Positions 24,897 to 37,094 of a stretch of 64,000 nt of DNA are shown here, piece after piece. Both the position numbers and the translations under genes were made by a program. The notes under the pieces are model-generated. The model was not told the origin of the DNA. It was given only the letters and a program-made list of their open reading frames with translations, and made no database searches. This DNA is from Rhynchosporium graminicola. Lineage: Eukaryota > Ascomycota > Leotiomycetes > Helotiales > Ploettnerulaceae. Every line of letters starts with the position of its first letter. Position 1 is the first letter of the stretch. The stretch spans positions 1,191,001 through 1,255,000 of the forward strand of contig FJUW01000002.1 of the NCBI GenBank assembly GCA_900074885.1, in the 5' to 3' direction.

Positions 24897-26561
24897 CTAG
24901 TTGTATTGCATATAGGTAGCAGTAGAGTTGAACTTCAAGTTACCCTTAATGACTTTATCAACCGCACTTAAGAAATCCTTTTCCGTTGCAACCTTGCGCC
25001 GGGCGCGAATGGCGAACATGCCTGCCTCTGTGCATACACTCCTAAGTTCGGCACCAGTTGAGTTGGGGCAGAGACGCGAGATCAGCTCCCATCTGATATC
25101 TCTCTCGACGGACATACTCTTGGCGTGAATTCGGAGAATGTTGGCACGACCATCTAGATCTGGCAAGGAGAATTCGATCTTTCGGTCGATACGTCCGGGT
25201 CTCATCAAAGCGGGATCCAGGGTCGAGGGTCTATTGGTGGCGAACATGACCTTGATATTCCCTCGAGCATCGAATCCATCCAATTGTGTAATAAGCTCCA
25301 ACATAGTTCTCTGGACCTCGTTGTCGCCTCCAGCACCATCATCTACACGGGCACCTCCAATAGCATCAATTTCATCGAAGAAAATAATGCATGCTTTCTT
25401 TGTCCGGGCCATCTCGAACAGCTCACGGACCATTCTTGCTCCCTCTCCGACGTATTTCTGTACCAGTTCACTTCCAATGACTCTGATAAATGTGGCATCG
25501 GTTCTGTTGGCAACGGCTCTGGCGCAAAGTGTCTTCCCGGTTCCTGGTGGTCCGTACAGTAAAGCGCCCTTCGGTGGGTCAATTCCTAGGTTAACGAATC
25601 GTTCAGGTGAAAGCAGTGGCATTTCGACAACCTCGCGGAGCTTCTCGACTTGTTCCTTGCATCCTCCAACATCTCCATATGTAACATCGGGCTTGTCTTC
25701 GACTGTCATCATGGTAACACTGGCATCGATTTTTGGTGGTAAAGGTAACAGGATCTGGTACTTATTTCGATCGACACTGCAGTATATTAGCTTTTGGATT
25801 CCTGCTGGGCCTAAATATCCTTACCCAACTCTCATGCCCTCTTCGATATCCGTAGGACTGACTCGATCTCCGAGGTTGACCACGAATTTGGCTATCTGCT
25901 TAACGTTGATGACATATTTGCTCTTCTCGGCGTCCTTATCGTCCTGGATGATCTTCGTACATCTTGCAACTTGGAGGGGCTGCTCCTCGGACATTCGCTG
26001 CCTGTCTGCAGCGACATCCCAAAGATGAGGTGGTGCCAATCCGGTATCCGATTCCTGCGCCAAGTCAGCAGTTACCTACCATATTTCCTTCTAGATCCTC
26101 CTACCTTTACTCCAATCTTCTCATTCACGCTTGTCTGGCGCTCCTTGATCTGTTGTTCGAGTTTCTTGAGGGCTGCTCCGTACGGTGCCGCACCGTAGGT
26201 CTTCAGTACTTGAATATCCCTATCTGAAGTCAGAACATGGCTTCGTTGCGGATATGAGGTGAACTACTCGTCGGTGAGAGGTGTGATCTTCTTCTCTTCT
26301 ATCTCGTCATCGGCGAACTGAAGTATTTAGCATTGAACATTGTCATCCAGAGTCCGTAGAAGCTGACCTTCTTGGTGTATTTCTCCCACTGTGATCCTGT
26401 CGCTCTGTGGTCATAGAACAGTCAGTAATTGACCTTGTTTGGGTTCGTTGAATCGCTGAAGCATCCTGTGGTATTGGCGGCAACTGAATACGCGCAGGGC
26501 GATTCTGGGCTGCAGAAAAAGTCGCATTACCTGAAGGAAGAAGTATGACTTACGAAGGCAT
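24897..26561 (-). CDS. RPT1: 26S proteasome regulatory ATPase subunit Rpt1
   Basis: Six minus-strand exons: 26554-26561, 26368-26404, 26268-26317, 26105-26219, 25825-26054 and 24897-25776, giving 439 aa, the usual Rpt1 length. Exon 1 contributes only 8 coding bases. The N-terminal half has the Rpt1 block [17 protein letters not shown] and [15 protein letters not shown]. The AAA domain has Walker A GPPGTGKT, Walker [13 protein letters not shown], the arginine-finger region [11 protein letters not shown] and the sensor-2 helix. The C-terminus ends YMQYN. The protein is one of six base ATPases that unfold ubiquitinated substrates and feed them to the 20S core. It is divergent from CCT4 with 270 bp between the start codons. 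Confidence 0.95.
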
Positions 26562-26831
26562 CTTGAGTTATGGTCGGAGAAATTCAGGAGTTTTCTGATG
26601 GGAGAGGAAGTGGTAGAAGTTCAATTGATGATGTTCCACAGAAGGCGACGAGGCCGAAGCTCTTACGAATGCTTGAGAGCCTGCAGCATGTGGCTAAGCC
26701 CATCTCGGCCTAGCGCCTATCAAAAAGATGTTTGCTGAACAGCGCGTTGGACCGCGACGAACATGTGAATTCCTTGTATCTGTCGCAAGAACTTCTCTCT
26801 AATTCCCCAGCAACCTTCAGAAAACTCCAAT
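26562..26831. promoter_or_regulatory. Bidirectional promoter between RPT1 and CCT4
   Basis: Only 270 bp separate the two divergent start codons, so both 5' UTRs and promoters must share this DNA. I found no exact Rpn4-type PACE box and no perfect heat-shock element, only imperfect GAA/TTC half-sites (for example near 26590-26605 and 26787-26797). Confidence 0.6.
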
Positions 26832-28725
26832 ATGGCGCTCTCTGCAGCTACCGGAAATTCCACAAATGCGTCTTTCAAGGTATGTAATCTGGGAGCTTCA
26901 AATTGAATTTTGGCATAGCTAATGCCGCCTAGGACAAGGAGAAGCCTATGGCAGTTCGGGCCGCAAATATTCTAGCCGCAAGAGGTATGTTTGTCTGCTC
27001 GAATTCCGTTGCTCTGAAGCTTCAAATCTGCTGTAGGGAGCTTGAAAGGTGGAGACTGACCATTTCTTGCAGCTCTGAGTGATGCAGTGCGGACTTCCCT
27101 TGGTCCTCGAGGAAGTAAGTCAACAGAATTCGGCTCCGAAGCTACACATCTAACAGCGAAAAAGTGGACAAGATGATCATGTCAGGAAAAGGGCAAACAA
27201 TAATCACAAACGACGGAAGCACGATGTTGAAGAGCATGGCAGTTATGCACCCGTCCGCGAAAATGTTGGTCGACCTTTCAGCAGCACAGGATGTCGAAGC
27301 GGGAGATGGAACAACATCAGTGGTTGTCATTTGTGGAAGTTTATTAGGAGCCGCGGACAGACTACTCGGAAAGGGCATACATCCGTCAGTTATTGCAGAG
27401 GCCTTTCAGAGAGCAGCAGCAGCCGCAGTTCAGGTTCTTCACGACATGTCACATCCAGTTTCTCTCACAGATACCACAGCCCTCCTTCAAGCCGCTACAA
27501 CCTCTCTTTCCTCTAAAATTGTCTCGCAATATTCGAATATCCTCGCTCCTATGGCTGTCAATGCTGTTACGAAAACTATCGACATCAAGACTGCTGAGAA
27601 TGTAGACTTGAAGAATATCCGAATATTGAAGAAGGTTGGAGGCACAATCGAAGACACGGAGATGGTAGAAGGATTAGTACTGGATCAACCAGTTCTGAAG
27701 AGCGGTGGTGGACCAGTCAGAATGGAGAAGGCCAGAATTGGACTCATACAGTTCCAGCTTTCTCCTCCCAAGCCAGATGTAGGCTCAAGAACCGTCTTCT
27801 CACTAGAACCTGCTGACAAACAAAGATGGAAAACCAAATAGTTGTTAACGACTACCGCCAAATGGACAAAATCCTGAAGGAAGAGCGAACCTACCTCCTA
27901 AACATGGTCAAGAGGATCAAGAAGGCAAAGTGCAACGTTCTCTTCATCCAAAAATCCATCCTCCGCGACGCCGTCAACGATCTCTCCCTCCATTTCCTCG
28001 CCAAACTTAACATCCTCTGCATCAAAGACATCGAGCGTGACGAGGTCGAATTCATCTGCAAATCTACCGGCTGCAAGCCAATCGCCGACATCGACTCTTT
28101 CACGGAAGACAAGCTCGGTAGCGCTGATCTCATTGAAGAGGTGCAAAGCAGCGGATCCAGAATCGTCAAGGTTACCGGAACGAAGAGCGCAGGCAAGACC
28201 GTCAGCATTGTTTGCAGAGGTGCAAACACCCTGATTTTGGATGAGGCAGAGCGTAGTTTACACGATGCTCTTTGCGTCATCAGATGTCTGGTCAAGAAGA
28301 AGGCTTTGATTGCTGGTGGTGGAGCGCCTGAGATTGAGATCGCTTCGCAACTCGCCAAGCAATCTCGTGCTCTCAAAGGCACTGAGGCTATCTGCTGGAA
28401 GGCGTTTGCTGATGCTATGGAGGTCATTCCAACCACGCTTGCTGAGAATGCTGGATTGAACAGCATCAAGGTTGTCACGGAGCTGAGGTACAAGCATGAG
28501 AATGGCGAGAAGAATGCTGGCGTTAGTATCAAGAGTGGAGGTGTCAAGGTCGATATCGCGGATGAAAATGTTCTGCAGCCTCTGCTTGTAAGCACCAGTG
28601 CGGTAGAACTGGCTGCCGAGACAGTGAAGATGATCCTAAGGTATGCCCCTGTCTTGAATTATGCTTTGGACAAAATGCTAATAGTGCTCTTCAACAGAAT
28701 TGACGATATTGCCTTGTCGAGGTAA
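26832..28725 (+). CDS. CCT4: Cytosolic chaperonin TRiC/CCT subunit delta
   Basis: Six exons: 26832-26879, 26933-26984, 27073-27114, 27165-27778, 27826-28640 and 28698-28725, encoding 532 aa, the expected subunit length. Family motifs are in order: [20 protein letters not shown], the ATPase motif [21 protein letters not shown], and the subunit-delta block [20 protein letters not shown]. The third intron ends at AAAAAG (27164), a weak acceptor, but it is the only one restoring the conserved GPRGMDKMI reading. The last exon adds only IDDIALSR plus part of one codon. The protein folds actin and tubulin; alpha-tubulin lies 600 bp downstream, which is probably coincidence. Confidence 0.95.
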
Positions 28726-29307
28726 ATCGGAAGGATCTGAATGGCTCGTGATGATTGTAGAATACTTAATGTAGCAATATGAAGAGTCATCAAAGTCTGT
28801 TTATTTTCCGCCTTCTACTGATGTTGGCTCTAGCCAAGCGAGATCAAGCCTCCTAGTCAACAAAGGATTACTCAATGGTAAAGATGTCACAACTCCCATC
28901 CCATGCACATCACTGGGAGCCGTCAAGCCTACCTACGATTATCCATCACTGAACGCACGTGAGACCAACAAGCAGCTACGAGGTATATTGTCCCTGGAAT
29001 CTAATCTAAGGACATTCAGGGGTTCAAGCAACTTCAGCACGATATTGCACACCGCTTTCTGCAGCCGAATCAGAATTCATAAATTTTCTCCACAACCCCT
29101 CCAACATGGATCACTGTGGATCTTCCCCGCCAACCAAAACACTCCTCAAGCACAATCGCATCAACACCTTTCCACTCCCCCAAGTACCGCGATGCATTGC
29201 GTTCAGAAGGCGGGCTTCCCTTTTTGCTGTTAACAGAAAAGTACAGAAATCCGTCCATCATTACACAGCCGACATCTTCTCAAGCGAGATCTCTCAAATA
29301 AGTCAAC
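28726..29307. other. Intergenic between CCT4 and alpha-tubulin
   Basis: This holds the CCT4 3' end and the tubulin promoter. No additional gene is supported. Confidence 0.6.
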
Positions 29308-31503
29308 ATGACAAGAGGCGAGGTATGTGGCCTTCACTCAGTGTTTTGCGCGGAGGAGACCTCCGATTTTCGGTTTCTCAGCTTCGGTGTTACGGGATAG
29401 AAGGAGGACGCGCACTTGTGTCTCGACGCAGTAATATGGGATGATTGTACATGGTAACCCGACGAAGAAGTAATGTGACAATGACCGAGTGTGTCACAAC
29501 TGCTGAGTTCACTTGACTGATTGAACTCCCCTCAGATTCTACACCTGCACATTGGGCAAGCCGGCACTCAGCTTGGAAACAGTGCTTGGGAACTGTATGT
29601 TTACCTCACTCTCCGCCTTTCAGATAGCAACACAATCCCCGTGTAACCAATTCTATAATCCTGCTCAATTGCAACCAACTCTACAACCTCACCTACCCAC
29701 CAACCACCCAGCATACCAAAGCCTAAACTAACGCAGATCCCCAGCTACCTCCTCGAGCACGGTCTCCTGAAAGACGGTCGACCGGACCCAGCAGCCAAAG
29801 CACTCCACGAATCCGGCGAACTCGACACCGTCTTCGCCGAGACGGGCAATGGCAAATACGTTCCGCGCTCCATCTTCATCGACCTGGATCCCAGTCCCAT
29901 TGACGAGATCCGTACCGGTGACTATAGGAATTTATTTCACCCTGAGCAGTTGATCAGCGGGAAAGAGGATGCGTCGAATAATTACGCGAGGGGACATTAT
30001 ACGGTTGGGAAGGCGTTATTGGAGGGGACGTTGGATAAGATTCGGAGGGTGTTGGTGAGTTGTTTTCTTTTTGACATTGGTTGTTTGGCGGCTTAGTTGG
30101 AATTGAGGTTGAAAGATGGGCGAGGGGACATGGGAGTGGATTTCATGTGGACATTTGAGGACATGGAGATAAAGCTCAGCTGACTCCTGAACCAGGACAA
30201 CTGCTCCTCCCTTCAAGGTTTCCTAATCTTCCACTCCTTTGGTGGCGGTACAGGCTCAGGATTCGGCTCCCTCCTCCTCGAACGCCTCTCAGCAGACTAC
30301 TCCAAGAAATGCAAACTCGAATTCGCCGTCTACCCCGCCCCGCGCGTGTCCACCGCCGTCGTTGAGCCCTACAACGCCGTCCTATCAACGCATTCCACAA
30401 TCGAGAACTCCGACTGCACATTCCTAGTCGACAACGAAGCCGTGTACGACATCTGCAAGCGTAACCTGAACATCGAGCGACCGAACTACGAGCATCTGAA
30501 CCGACTGATTGCCCAGGTTGTCAGTAGCATCACGAGCTCATTGAGATTTGATGGTGCGTTGAATGTCGATTTGAATGAGTTCCAGACGAACCTCGTGCCG
30601 TATCCCAGGATCCATTATCCATTGATCAGTTATGCGCCTGTTATCAGTGCCGAGAAGAGCAGTCACGAGAGTTTCAAGACGCAGGATCTGACGTTGCAGT
30701 ATGTTCTTTTCCTCTTCCCTGACTTGATTCATCTTGCTCGACCTTCATGCCCCACCCCTATCTTCCTCGCTTAACCCGCAATGATCATCAACAAACACAT
30801 CAAGAAACATCAAATCTCATTTAAATCTCATATCATAGCTAACACGCTCCGCCAGATGTTTCGAACCCAACAACCAAATGGTAGTCTGCGACCCGCGTAA
30901 CGGGAAATATATGGCCGTCGCCCTCCTCTACCGCGGCGACGTTGTGCCCCGCGACTGCAGCTCCGCCATCGCCTCCCTCAAAGCGAAAAGCACATTCAAC
31001 CTCGTCTCCTGGTGTCCCACGGGATTCAAAATCGGCATCAACTACCAGAAACCCGTTTCCGTGCCATCGACTTCGCCTAATGATGGTGCGCTCGCAAGTG
31101 TGGATCGAAGTGTCAGCATGTTGTACGTACTCGCCAGTCCCAGTCCCAGTCCCTAGATCGATAGTCCGTCTGTCTGCTTTGTCTGTCCTTGTCGCCCCTT
31201 CTTCCTGCCCCTTTCCCCCCTCCCCAAAAGAGCAGAAGGCAGTTGTGATGAGTAAGCAAGTGTAAACGCTGACAACCCAACCACCACAGGAGTAACACCA
31301 CAGCAATCAGCGAAGCCTGGGCGCGTCTAGACGCCAAATTCGACCTGATGTATTCCAAGCGCGCGTTCGTGCATTGGTACGTAGGAGAAGGGATGGAGGA
31401 GGGCGAGTTCAGTGAGGCGAGAGAGGATCTGGCCGCGCTGGAGAGGGATTACGAGGAGGTTGCCGAGGATGGGGATGAGGAGGAGGGCGAGGTTGAGTAT
31501 TAG
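29308..31503 (+). CDS. TUB1: Alpha-tubulin
   Basis: Six exons: 29308-29322, 29536-29594, 29745-30054, 30196-30698, 30856-31122 and 31290-31503, encoding 455 aa. Exon 1 encodes only MTRGE, followed by [20 protein letters not shown]. The GTPase signature GGGTGSG, the alpha-specific catalytic Glu region ([10 protein letters not shown]), the [13 protein letters not shown] segment and the acidic tail ending in EVEY are present. The N-terminus and overall pattern match the filamentous-fungal alpha-tubulin type rather than beta or gamma. It forms the alpha/beta heterodimer of microtubules. The terminal Tyr suggests the usual detyrosination-capable tail. Fungi often have two alpha-tubulin genes; this is one of them. 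Confidence 0.96.
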
Positions 31504-32246
31504 AGGTTGGGAAAGGAAAAGGAGGGTGGAGATGGACGGTGAGAGTAAGATGGTATTGCGAGCGTAGAGAGATAGATAGAAGATGTCAAGCTGCACGCAC
31601 GCACGCACCTCTGAGAAGAAATAAATGAATGAATGGACGAATCAACAATGCTAGCTAGCGTACTGAGGCCGCAAAATCGTCTTGGCCGATCAAGAAGCAG
31701 TCCTTTACATTACAAGGTCGCAGGTCACAAACGTATGTTAGGAGATTACTGGGAGCTTATTATCTGAAGTCACTTCACTTTTATTCTTTTTTTTAAAAGA
31801 GTTTGGGAATTTCAGAACCTGAAGTTACTACGAAATCTCCGATCGCTTCGCCCGCTACGAATTTCGCTCGCCTCGTGCTGTCCAAGAAATGAAAACTCTC
31901 ACAACAGACGAATACCTTGCGCAGCCAGATCCTGTAACTCTTGAACTGGATTCGAATGAGAACCTCTAAAGTAAATCTCGTTTAGCATGGAAGACGAGAA
32001 GCCTGCAAAACAGTCATTTTGTCATGTCTGAGGGCAGACGTGCAGATGTGATATGTTTTCCATTGATTTGCAAAGAACAGCTGTAGTACAAGCACACATG
32101 TCGAAAAGAGCAAATGAACGCAGAGCCGAAGCCAGCCAATAAGATGATTAAAACGCCAGGACCAGTTCGCAAAGGCAATTTTGACATTTCCGATTTCTTT
32201 CCACATCCCTTCCCTCACCAAGCATCACATCCTTCGGTAATCATTC
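31504..32246. other. Convergent intergenic region
   Basis: The 3' ends of alpha-tubulin (plus) and ARS2 (minus) face each other here. No further gene is supported. Confidence 0.6.
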
Positions 32247-35196
32247 TCAATAATTCAACTCCCCAGATCCCCCTCCAGCAACCGCATCTAGATCCTCGTA
32301 AGACTTGAGACTTCTCCCTTGGACCGCCTCTCTTGGACCCACCGCAGCTCCACCAGCCGCTCCATCACCCCACCTCCCTCCACCACTACCACCACCACCA
32401 GAACTGCCAAGTCTTCTGGCACCAGGCTGTGGACTCAGTCTCCCATTCCCATTATCCCTCGGTCTGCGATCGTACGGCCCTGTACGGGTATTGTTCTGAT
32501 ACGGTCGCCCACCTCTCCGCATCGGCCCCCCACCACTACCATTTCTGTCACTACCATTACCATTCCCGTTCCAGTTACCAGCTGGCATATTAGCTGGGAA
32601 GAAAGGAGAGAAGCCTGGCTGGCCGAAGCCAGCCATAGGTGGCATACCACCAGCTGACATTCCGAAGTTTTGGAGACTGAAGCCGCGAGGTGTGCCGGCT
32701 GGCATGTGGCCGTTTGCCGGAGGAAAGTGACCGTTGCTGTTGGCGTCTGATCTTGAGGGTGCGATGTGAGCGGGATCGCTGACATAGGTGTTGACAAGAT
32801 CAAACTAATCATGTCATTGTTAGTCTGTGGTACGTAGTATATGATGGAATTGGATATGCATACGTCTTTTTTCAAACCCTCAAGCCATTCAGGATGACGC
32901 TTCTCGACATGCTTCTCCCAAAAATGTCTCTCCTTGAATAGCTTAATACAGTCTGGGACTCTGCATCGGAACTTGTGCTCATCCTCCTGCTTCACATATC
33001 TGGGAAGTTCCTCTTTCAAGGCTTCCTCTGTTGGCTTGCCACCAAGCTTGCGTACATCGATAGCTTCTGGCTCTAGGAGCTGCATAAGCTTCTCCTCAAA
33101 AGTCTTGACCCAATTAAAAGCACGCTGAAGTTGTTGTTCGGCTTTGGTCGCTGTGGTGTTTCGATTAAATTTTCGATCTTCAGACGGCGAGTTGGGGTTG
33201 TCCAAGTCCTCGTACGAATCTGATCCAGTGTGCTTCCTTGATTGGAAGGGCTCGCCTAGTGCACTGGCTTTCGCGGCAGCTTTACCAGCAGAGCTGAGAG
33301 TATTGCGTGGTCGTCGGAGATGGCCTCCAGGGCATTTTCGAGTCAGCTCATGGATGGAATCGCTCTCGAAAACACAGAAGAAGCAGAAGTTGAAGACTCG
33401 GCGAAGATATTCAACCATCAGATCAAGCTGCTTCTTCTTGACCAGGAGATCCTCATCATCAACCTCGTCATCGAAAGCACCTTCTTCATCCTCCTCTTCG
33501 TCAACCTCCTCACCTTCTTCGCCCTCATCCATCGCCTCGTCGAGGCCAATACTCTCACGGGACTTCTTGGCCTTCTTGACAACTGGAGCAGTAACTGGTG
33601 GCAAGAGGCGTCCTGAATTCTTCAGATCCTCGACCTTCTCTTCAATCTTCAAGACAGCATTGAAATCAGATCCAAAGTCTTCTTCATACTTCTGAACCAA
33701 TCTCTGTGCCAGTTCAAGGTCCTTTTCGATACGCTCAGGAGCCGAGAAGAGATCCCAGAGTGCCTTCTTTCGCGGCATGCTTGGTGGAACGTGCACACCA
33801 ACGTGACACGTGAAATCACCTCGAACCTCATCTTTAATAGTCTTCCCATTGATAGCCTCGAGACCCTTTTCAGCAGTTGTTTGAGGGATAGCGGGAATCT
33901 TGATATCTTCTTCCATATCTTCATCGTTCAGCTCTGGTCGATCGACGTGGGTCACTGTTTCGGGTGCAGGATGAAGCATAACCCAGCCAATACGGTGGTA
34001 TCGCTTGCTTGGGTTGGGATCACTTAGACTCAGCCACTTGAAGCCTCCCTCATCTTCACCAAGATGTTCTTTACAGAAGGACTCCAAGTGTTGACGACTG
34101 ACATTGGGTGCGAGGGTCTTGATAAGGAGAGTTGGCTGGAAAGCGTTCTCGTCTCTGATATCACTTCCCCGAGATGGAACAAGATCACCAACACCAAGAA
34201 CTTCATTCGCTGCTGTGGTCTCTCCTTCTTCCTTCTCAACGACCCCTCCAGCACCATTGCTTTCACTCTTGGGAATTCCCTCCAAGGAATATTCGTCAAA
34301 GGTGCCAGATTCGAGATCTTGCTCCCACTGGCTGTAATTGGCTCGTCGAAACTCATTGAGCTGTGTTCGTAAACCCTCCCTGATTTCAGGATAGTATCGC
34401 TCCTGAAACCACTGCTCATTCTTATGTTCCGCGACAAATTGTCTCGCCATCTTAGCCTGCAACTCTTCCTTGTACGCATCGTACGCAACTTGGATTCTGG
34501 CTTTCTCCTTCTCGCGGTCTTCCGGGTCGCGAGTCCGCGGATCGGGTCCGCGCTTGCCAGTTCTAGCACGCTCCCTCTCCTCCTTGATCTTCTCATTTGT
34601 GCGCCACCATTCTCCGAAATATGAAAAGCCAACTTGGAAGGCAAGCGTTGCAGGATCAGCTAGAGGATTGACGGAAATTTGAGGGGGGCCTGATTCCTGG
34701 CTGGGAACATAACGATCGATGTTGACGGGCGCTGGAGAAATGCGTCGGTTGTCACGTTCCCGGTCTCGTCTGCCATAGTCCTCTCTACTCCGACTCAATG
34801 GTTCATATCGATTGACTGGCGCAGGTGATCGGGTTCGGTCTCGGGGTCGGCGGCTTCGATCAGCACCTGCAACAAAGATCGTAAGTACATGCGCATCGGG
34901 AGTTGGTGATCATCAAGCTCTCAAAATAGATACATAGACGCATCTAAAAATGCAAAGCCTGGTCCCTGTCTTACTGCCGCAGCTGCATGCAACGAATCAC
35001 CACCTAAGCAGAACAGAAGTACAATAATCTCTATTGAGGACATACCAGGAGATCTGCCACGATAGAATGTGTCGGTCCGAGTGGTTTCCGGCCGATCGTT
35101 CGATCTGTAGTTATCATCACGACCACCAGCCCATGGTGTACGCTCCGTAGGTGATCGCGCAGACAGCGGCTCTCTAAAGTTCTGGTATGAATCCAT
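32247..35196 (-). CDS. ARS2: ARS2/SERRATE zinc-finger RNA effector protein
   Basis: Exons 35046-35196, 32864-34866 and 32247-32804, 903 aa. Domain order: an Arg/Ser-rich N-terminus, the SERRATE/Ars2 N-terminal domain (FQVGFSYFGEWWRTNE, YDAYKEELQAKMARQF), an RRM-like middle region (LIKTLAPNVSRQHLESF), an acidic stretch, the conserved LDLMVEYLRRVFNFCFFCVF block, a C2H2 finger at about residues 685-709 (CRVPDCIKLFKERHFWEKH), then a Gly/Arg-rich tail ending near SLKSYEDLD. Ars2 binds the nuclear cap-binding complex and routes RNA polymerase II transcripts to processing, export or decay (Pir2 in fission yeast). The start is the first good ATG of the open 5' block; the frame remains open upstream to about 35390, so another 5' exon is possible. 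Confidence 0.9.
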
Positions 35197-37094
35197 TGTC
35201 TCCGTGCTTCGATTGACAGGTAGGAAGTTGGCTTCGTATGCTTTTGGGGGGACAACGGTCTTTCTTCTAGGGGGCTCGTATAGCTGTCGTGTTTGTTGAT
35301 TGTCAAGGGACACCTTGGGTCGATTGGGAAGGGGGTGTGATCGCGAAGGCGCAGATACTCCTGCTCTTGCTGTTTGATGCCATGATTGCTGTCAGAGGAA
35401 TGTCCAAAAAGAGTGTAGAAGGTAATGGGGCAGGGCCGTGAGCTCCTGAGAGGTGCAATAGAGCCAAATAGAAGAGCAACGGAGACAAGAATGATATGTA
35501 AATAAGGGATTCGGCGCCTATTGATGGCGGACGAACGACGACACTGTCTGATCGAAACGAGCTGATCTTTTGATAATGGATAGAAGAGTAGGATCGAGCT
35601 GAGTAGGAGGGCAGGATAGGTAAATAATGGCAGGTAGGGCAGGCCAAACTGAGGGTACAAGGGAGGATATGTAGAGCGAAGGGCTGGGAATTGTATGATT
35701 GATTATAAGAAGAATTGACGAACAGGATTGAGTCTGAATATGTGTTTGCTTCTGCGCAGAAAAGCGATCAAGATTCGCGTCCAATTCTAAATTGGATTTG
35801 GAGATGTGTTGAAGGCGACGGAAAGGAGGAGTTGGACCAGGTGAGGTCGGAGCTGATGGGCTCCACGAATCCGAGTCCATGCTTTCTTTATCTTGCACGT
35901 GCTTTGGGGGGACTGGGACTGGGACTGGGACTACTGGGACTACTGGGACTGAGACTGGGTCAAGAAAGAGTAAGCGGGGCGTTGAGCTTGACTGACCTTT
36001 TCGGAACGGGAGGCAGAGGCAGGAGGCAGGAGGCAGCAGGCAGGGCAGATAGGAAAAGCGGGGCAGCAATATTGCTATTGGCCAGGCTGAGCCAGGGTCA
36101 AGAGCTCCTTCCATTCACCCATTGGCAAAGAGGCCTGAGGCTTTCAGCACCTCATTTCAGGGTCGTGATCACGAAAAACACACACACAATGGTACAAGTA
36201 CCAGCTCCTGTTCTAATAAATGGCAGCAGCCGCTTTATTTCAAGCAGAGGGTAAGCAATAGATTCCTGAGCTGAGGTAAGCAAGAATTCCTGAGCAACCA
36301 GTAAGGCTCACTCAGCCTTGGTAAGTGCTAACTGAGATCTATGAATAAGAGTGAGCTTATTTGAGTCCTAGAGGCTTTCATTGCATTGCGCTGGCTCCAA
36401 AGACACTCGCTTATACTTGTAGCGACAGAATACCTCTCTTCTCCAATTCAGGGTTATGGAACAGATCCCATCATGGCGTCTTCGGTACAGTACGACTGAC
36501 ATTTAATCGGCGAGCTGGTCCACACCCTAGCCCCGGCGGCTTCCTAGCAGTCGCAGATATCAGATTCTTGTGGCGATGAAGTCTCCTGGAAGATTCGTAA
36601 GGCGGTGTTCTGGTGTTGTAGCACTGGGACAATCAGAGAAAGTAATCGTGCCAGACTCCCGCCTCGAGGTCAAACAAAGGTGGAGATTACTGCATCACGC
36701 TTTATGCGATTCTTGTGCCAGTGACGTTTCTCTTCTCGGTTTTTCCTCAGCTGCTCGACGAAAAGTTCTTCTTCCCAGAATAAAAGGAGATAGCTCCTGT
36801 TCCCAGCTCGGAAAAAAAGAAGTGTCAGCCTTCACTAGTCCGTTAGTGGTCGTAATGATTCGTAACGCAAGCCAAGTTAAGCGAATCGGAGAAGGGCTCA
36901 TGAAAACAACAAATTCTATAGACAGCGTCAGAATGATCATGGGCTTTAGATTCTGGATCGAATAGGGGCGGTCACCGTTGACCCCATATATGATAATTGA
37001 AGACCCCGTATAGAAATGAAATCACAACTATAATTCTGTATATCTTTTGCATCACGAAACCAGCAGTGAGCTTCGATAATCTACATTTCTAAAG
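35197..37094. other. Intergenic, ARS2 upstream region
   Basis: Long overlapping frames occur on both strands (for example 35518-36114 minus and 35715-36254 plus), but they track a low-complexity GGGACT repeat and show no family features. They may be 5' leader of ARS2. Nothing is supported from 36255 to 37094. Confidence 0.45.
35908..35957. repeat. GGGACT hexanucleotide minisatellite
   Basis: GGGACT is repeated about seven times, partly with an inserted ACT unit. The tract lies about 0.7 kb upstream of the ARS2 start codon. Confidence 0.8.

Noticed and set aside
25138..26028. 296-aa plus-strand frame
   Set aside because: Antisense to RPT1, whose AAA motifs are complete.
26562..26831. Heat-shock elements in the RPT1-CCT4 spacer
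   Set aside because: Only imperfect half-sites with wrong spacing were found.
27891..28595. 234-aa minus-strand frame
   Set aside because: It is antisense to the CCT4 coding exon, which has full family support.
34030..34644. 204-aa minus-strand frame
   Set aside because: A +1-type shadow of the ARS2 reading frame on the same strand.
35518..36254. Long overlapping frames on both strands (198 aa minus, 179 aa plus)
   Set aside because: Both are driven by the GGGACT repeat and GC-rich low complexity, with no family features. At most they are ARS2 leader.
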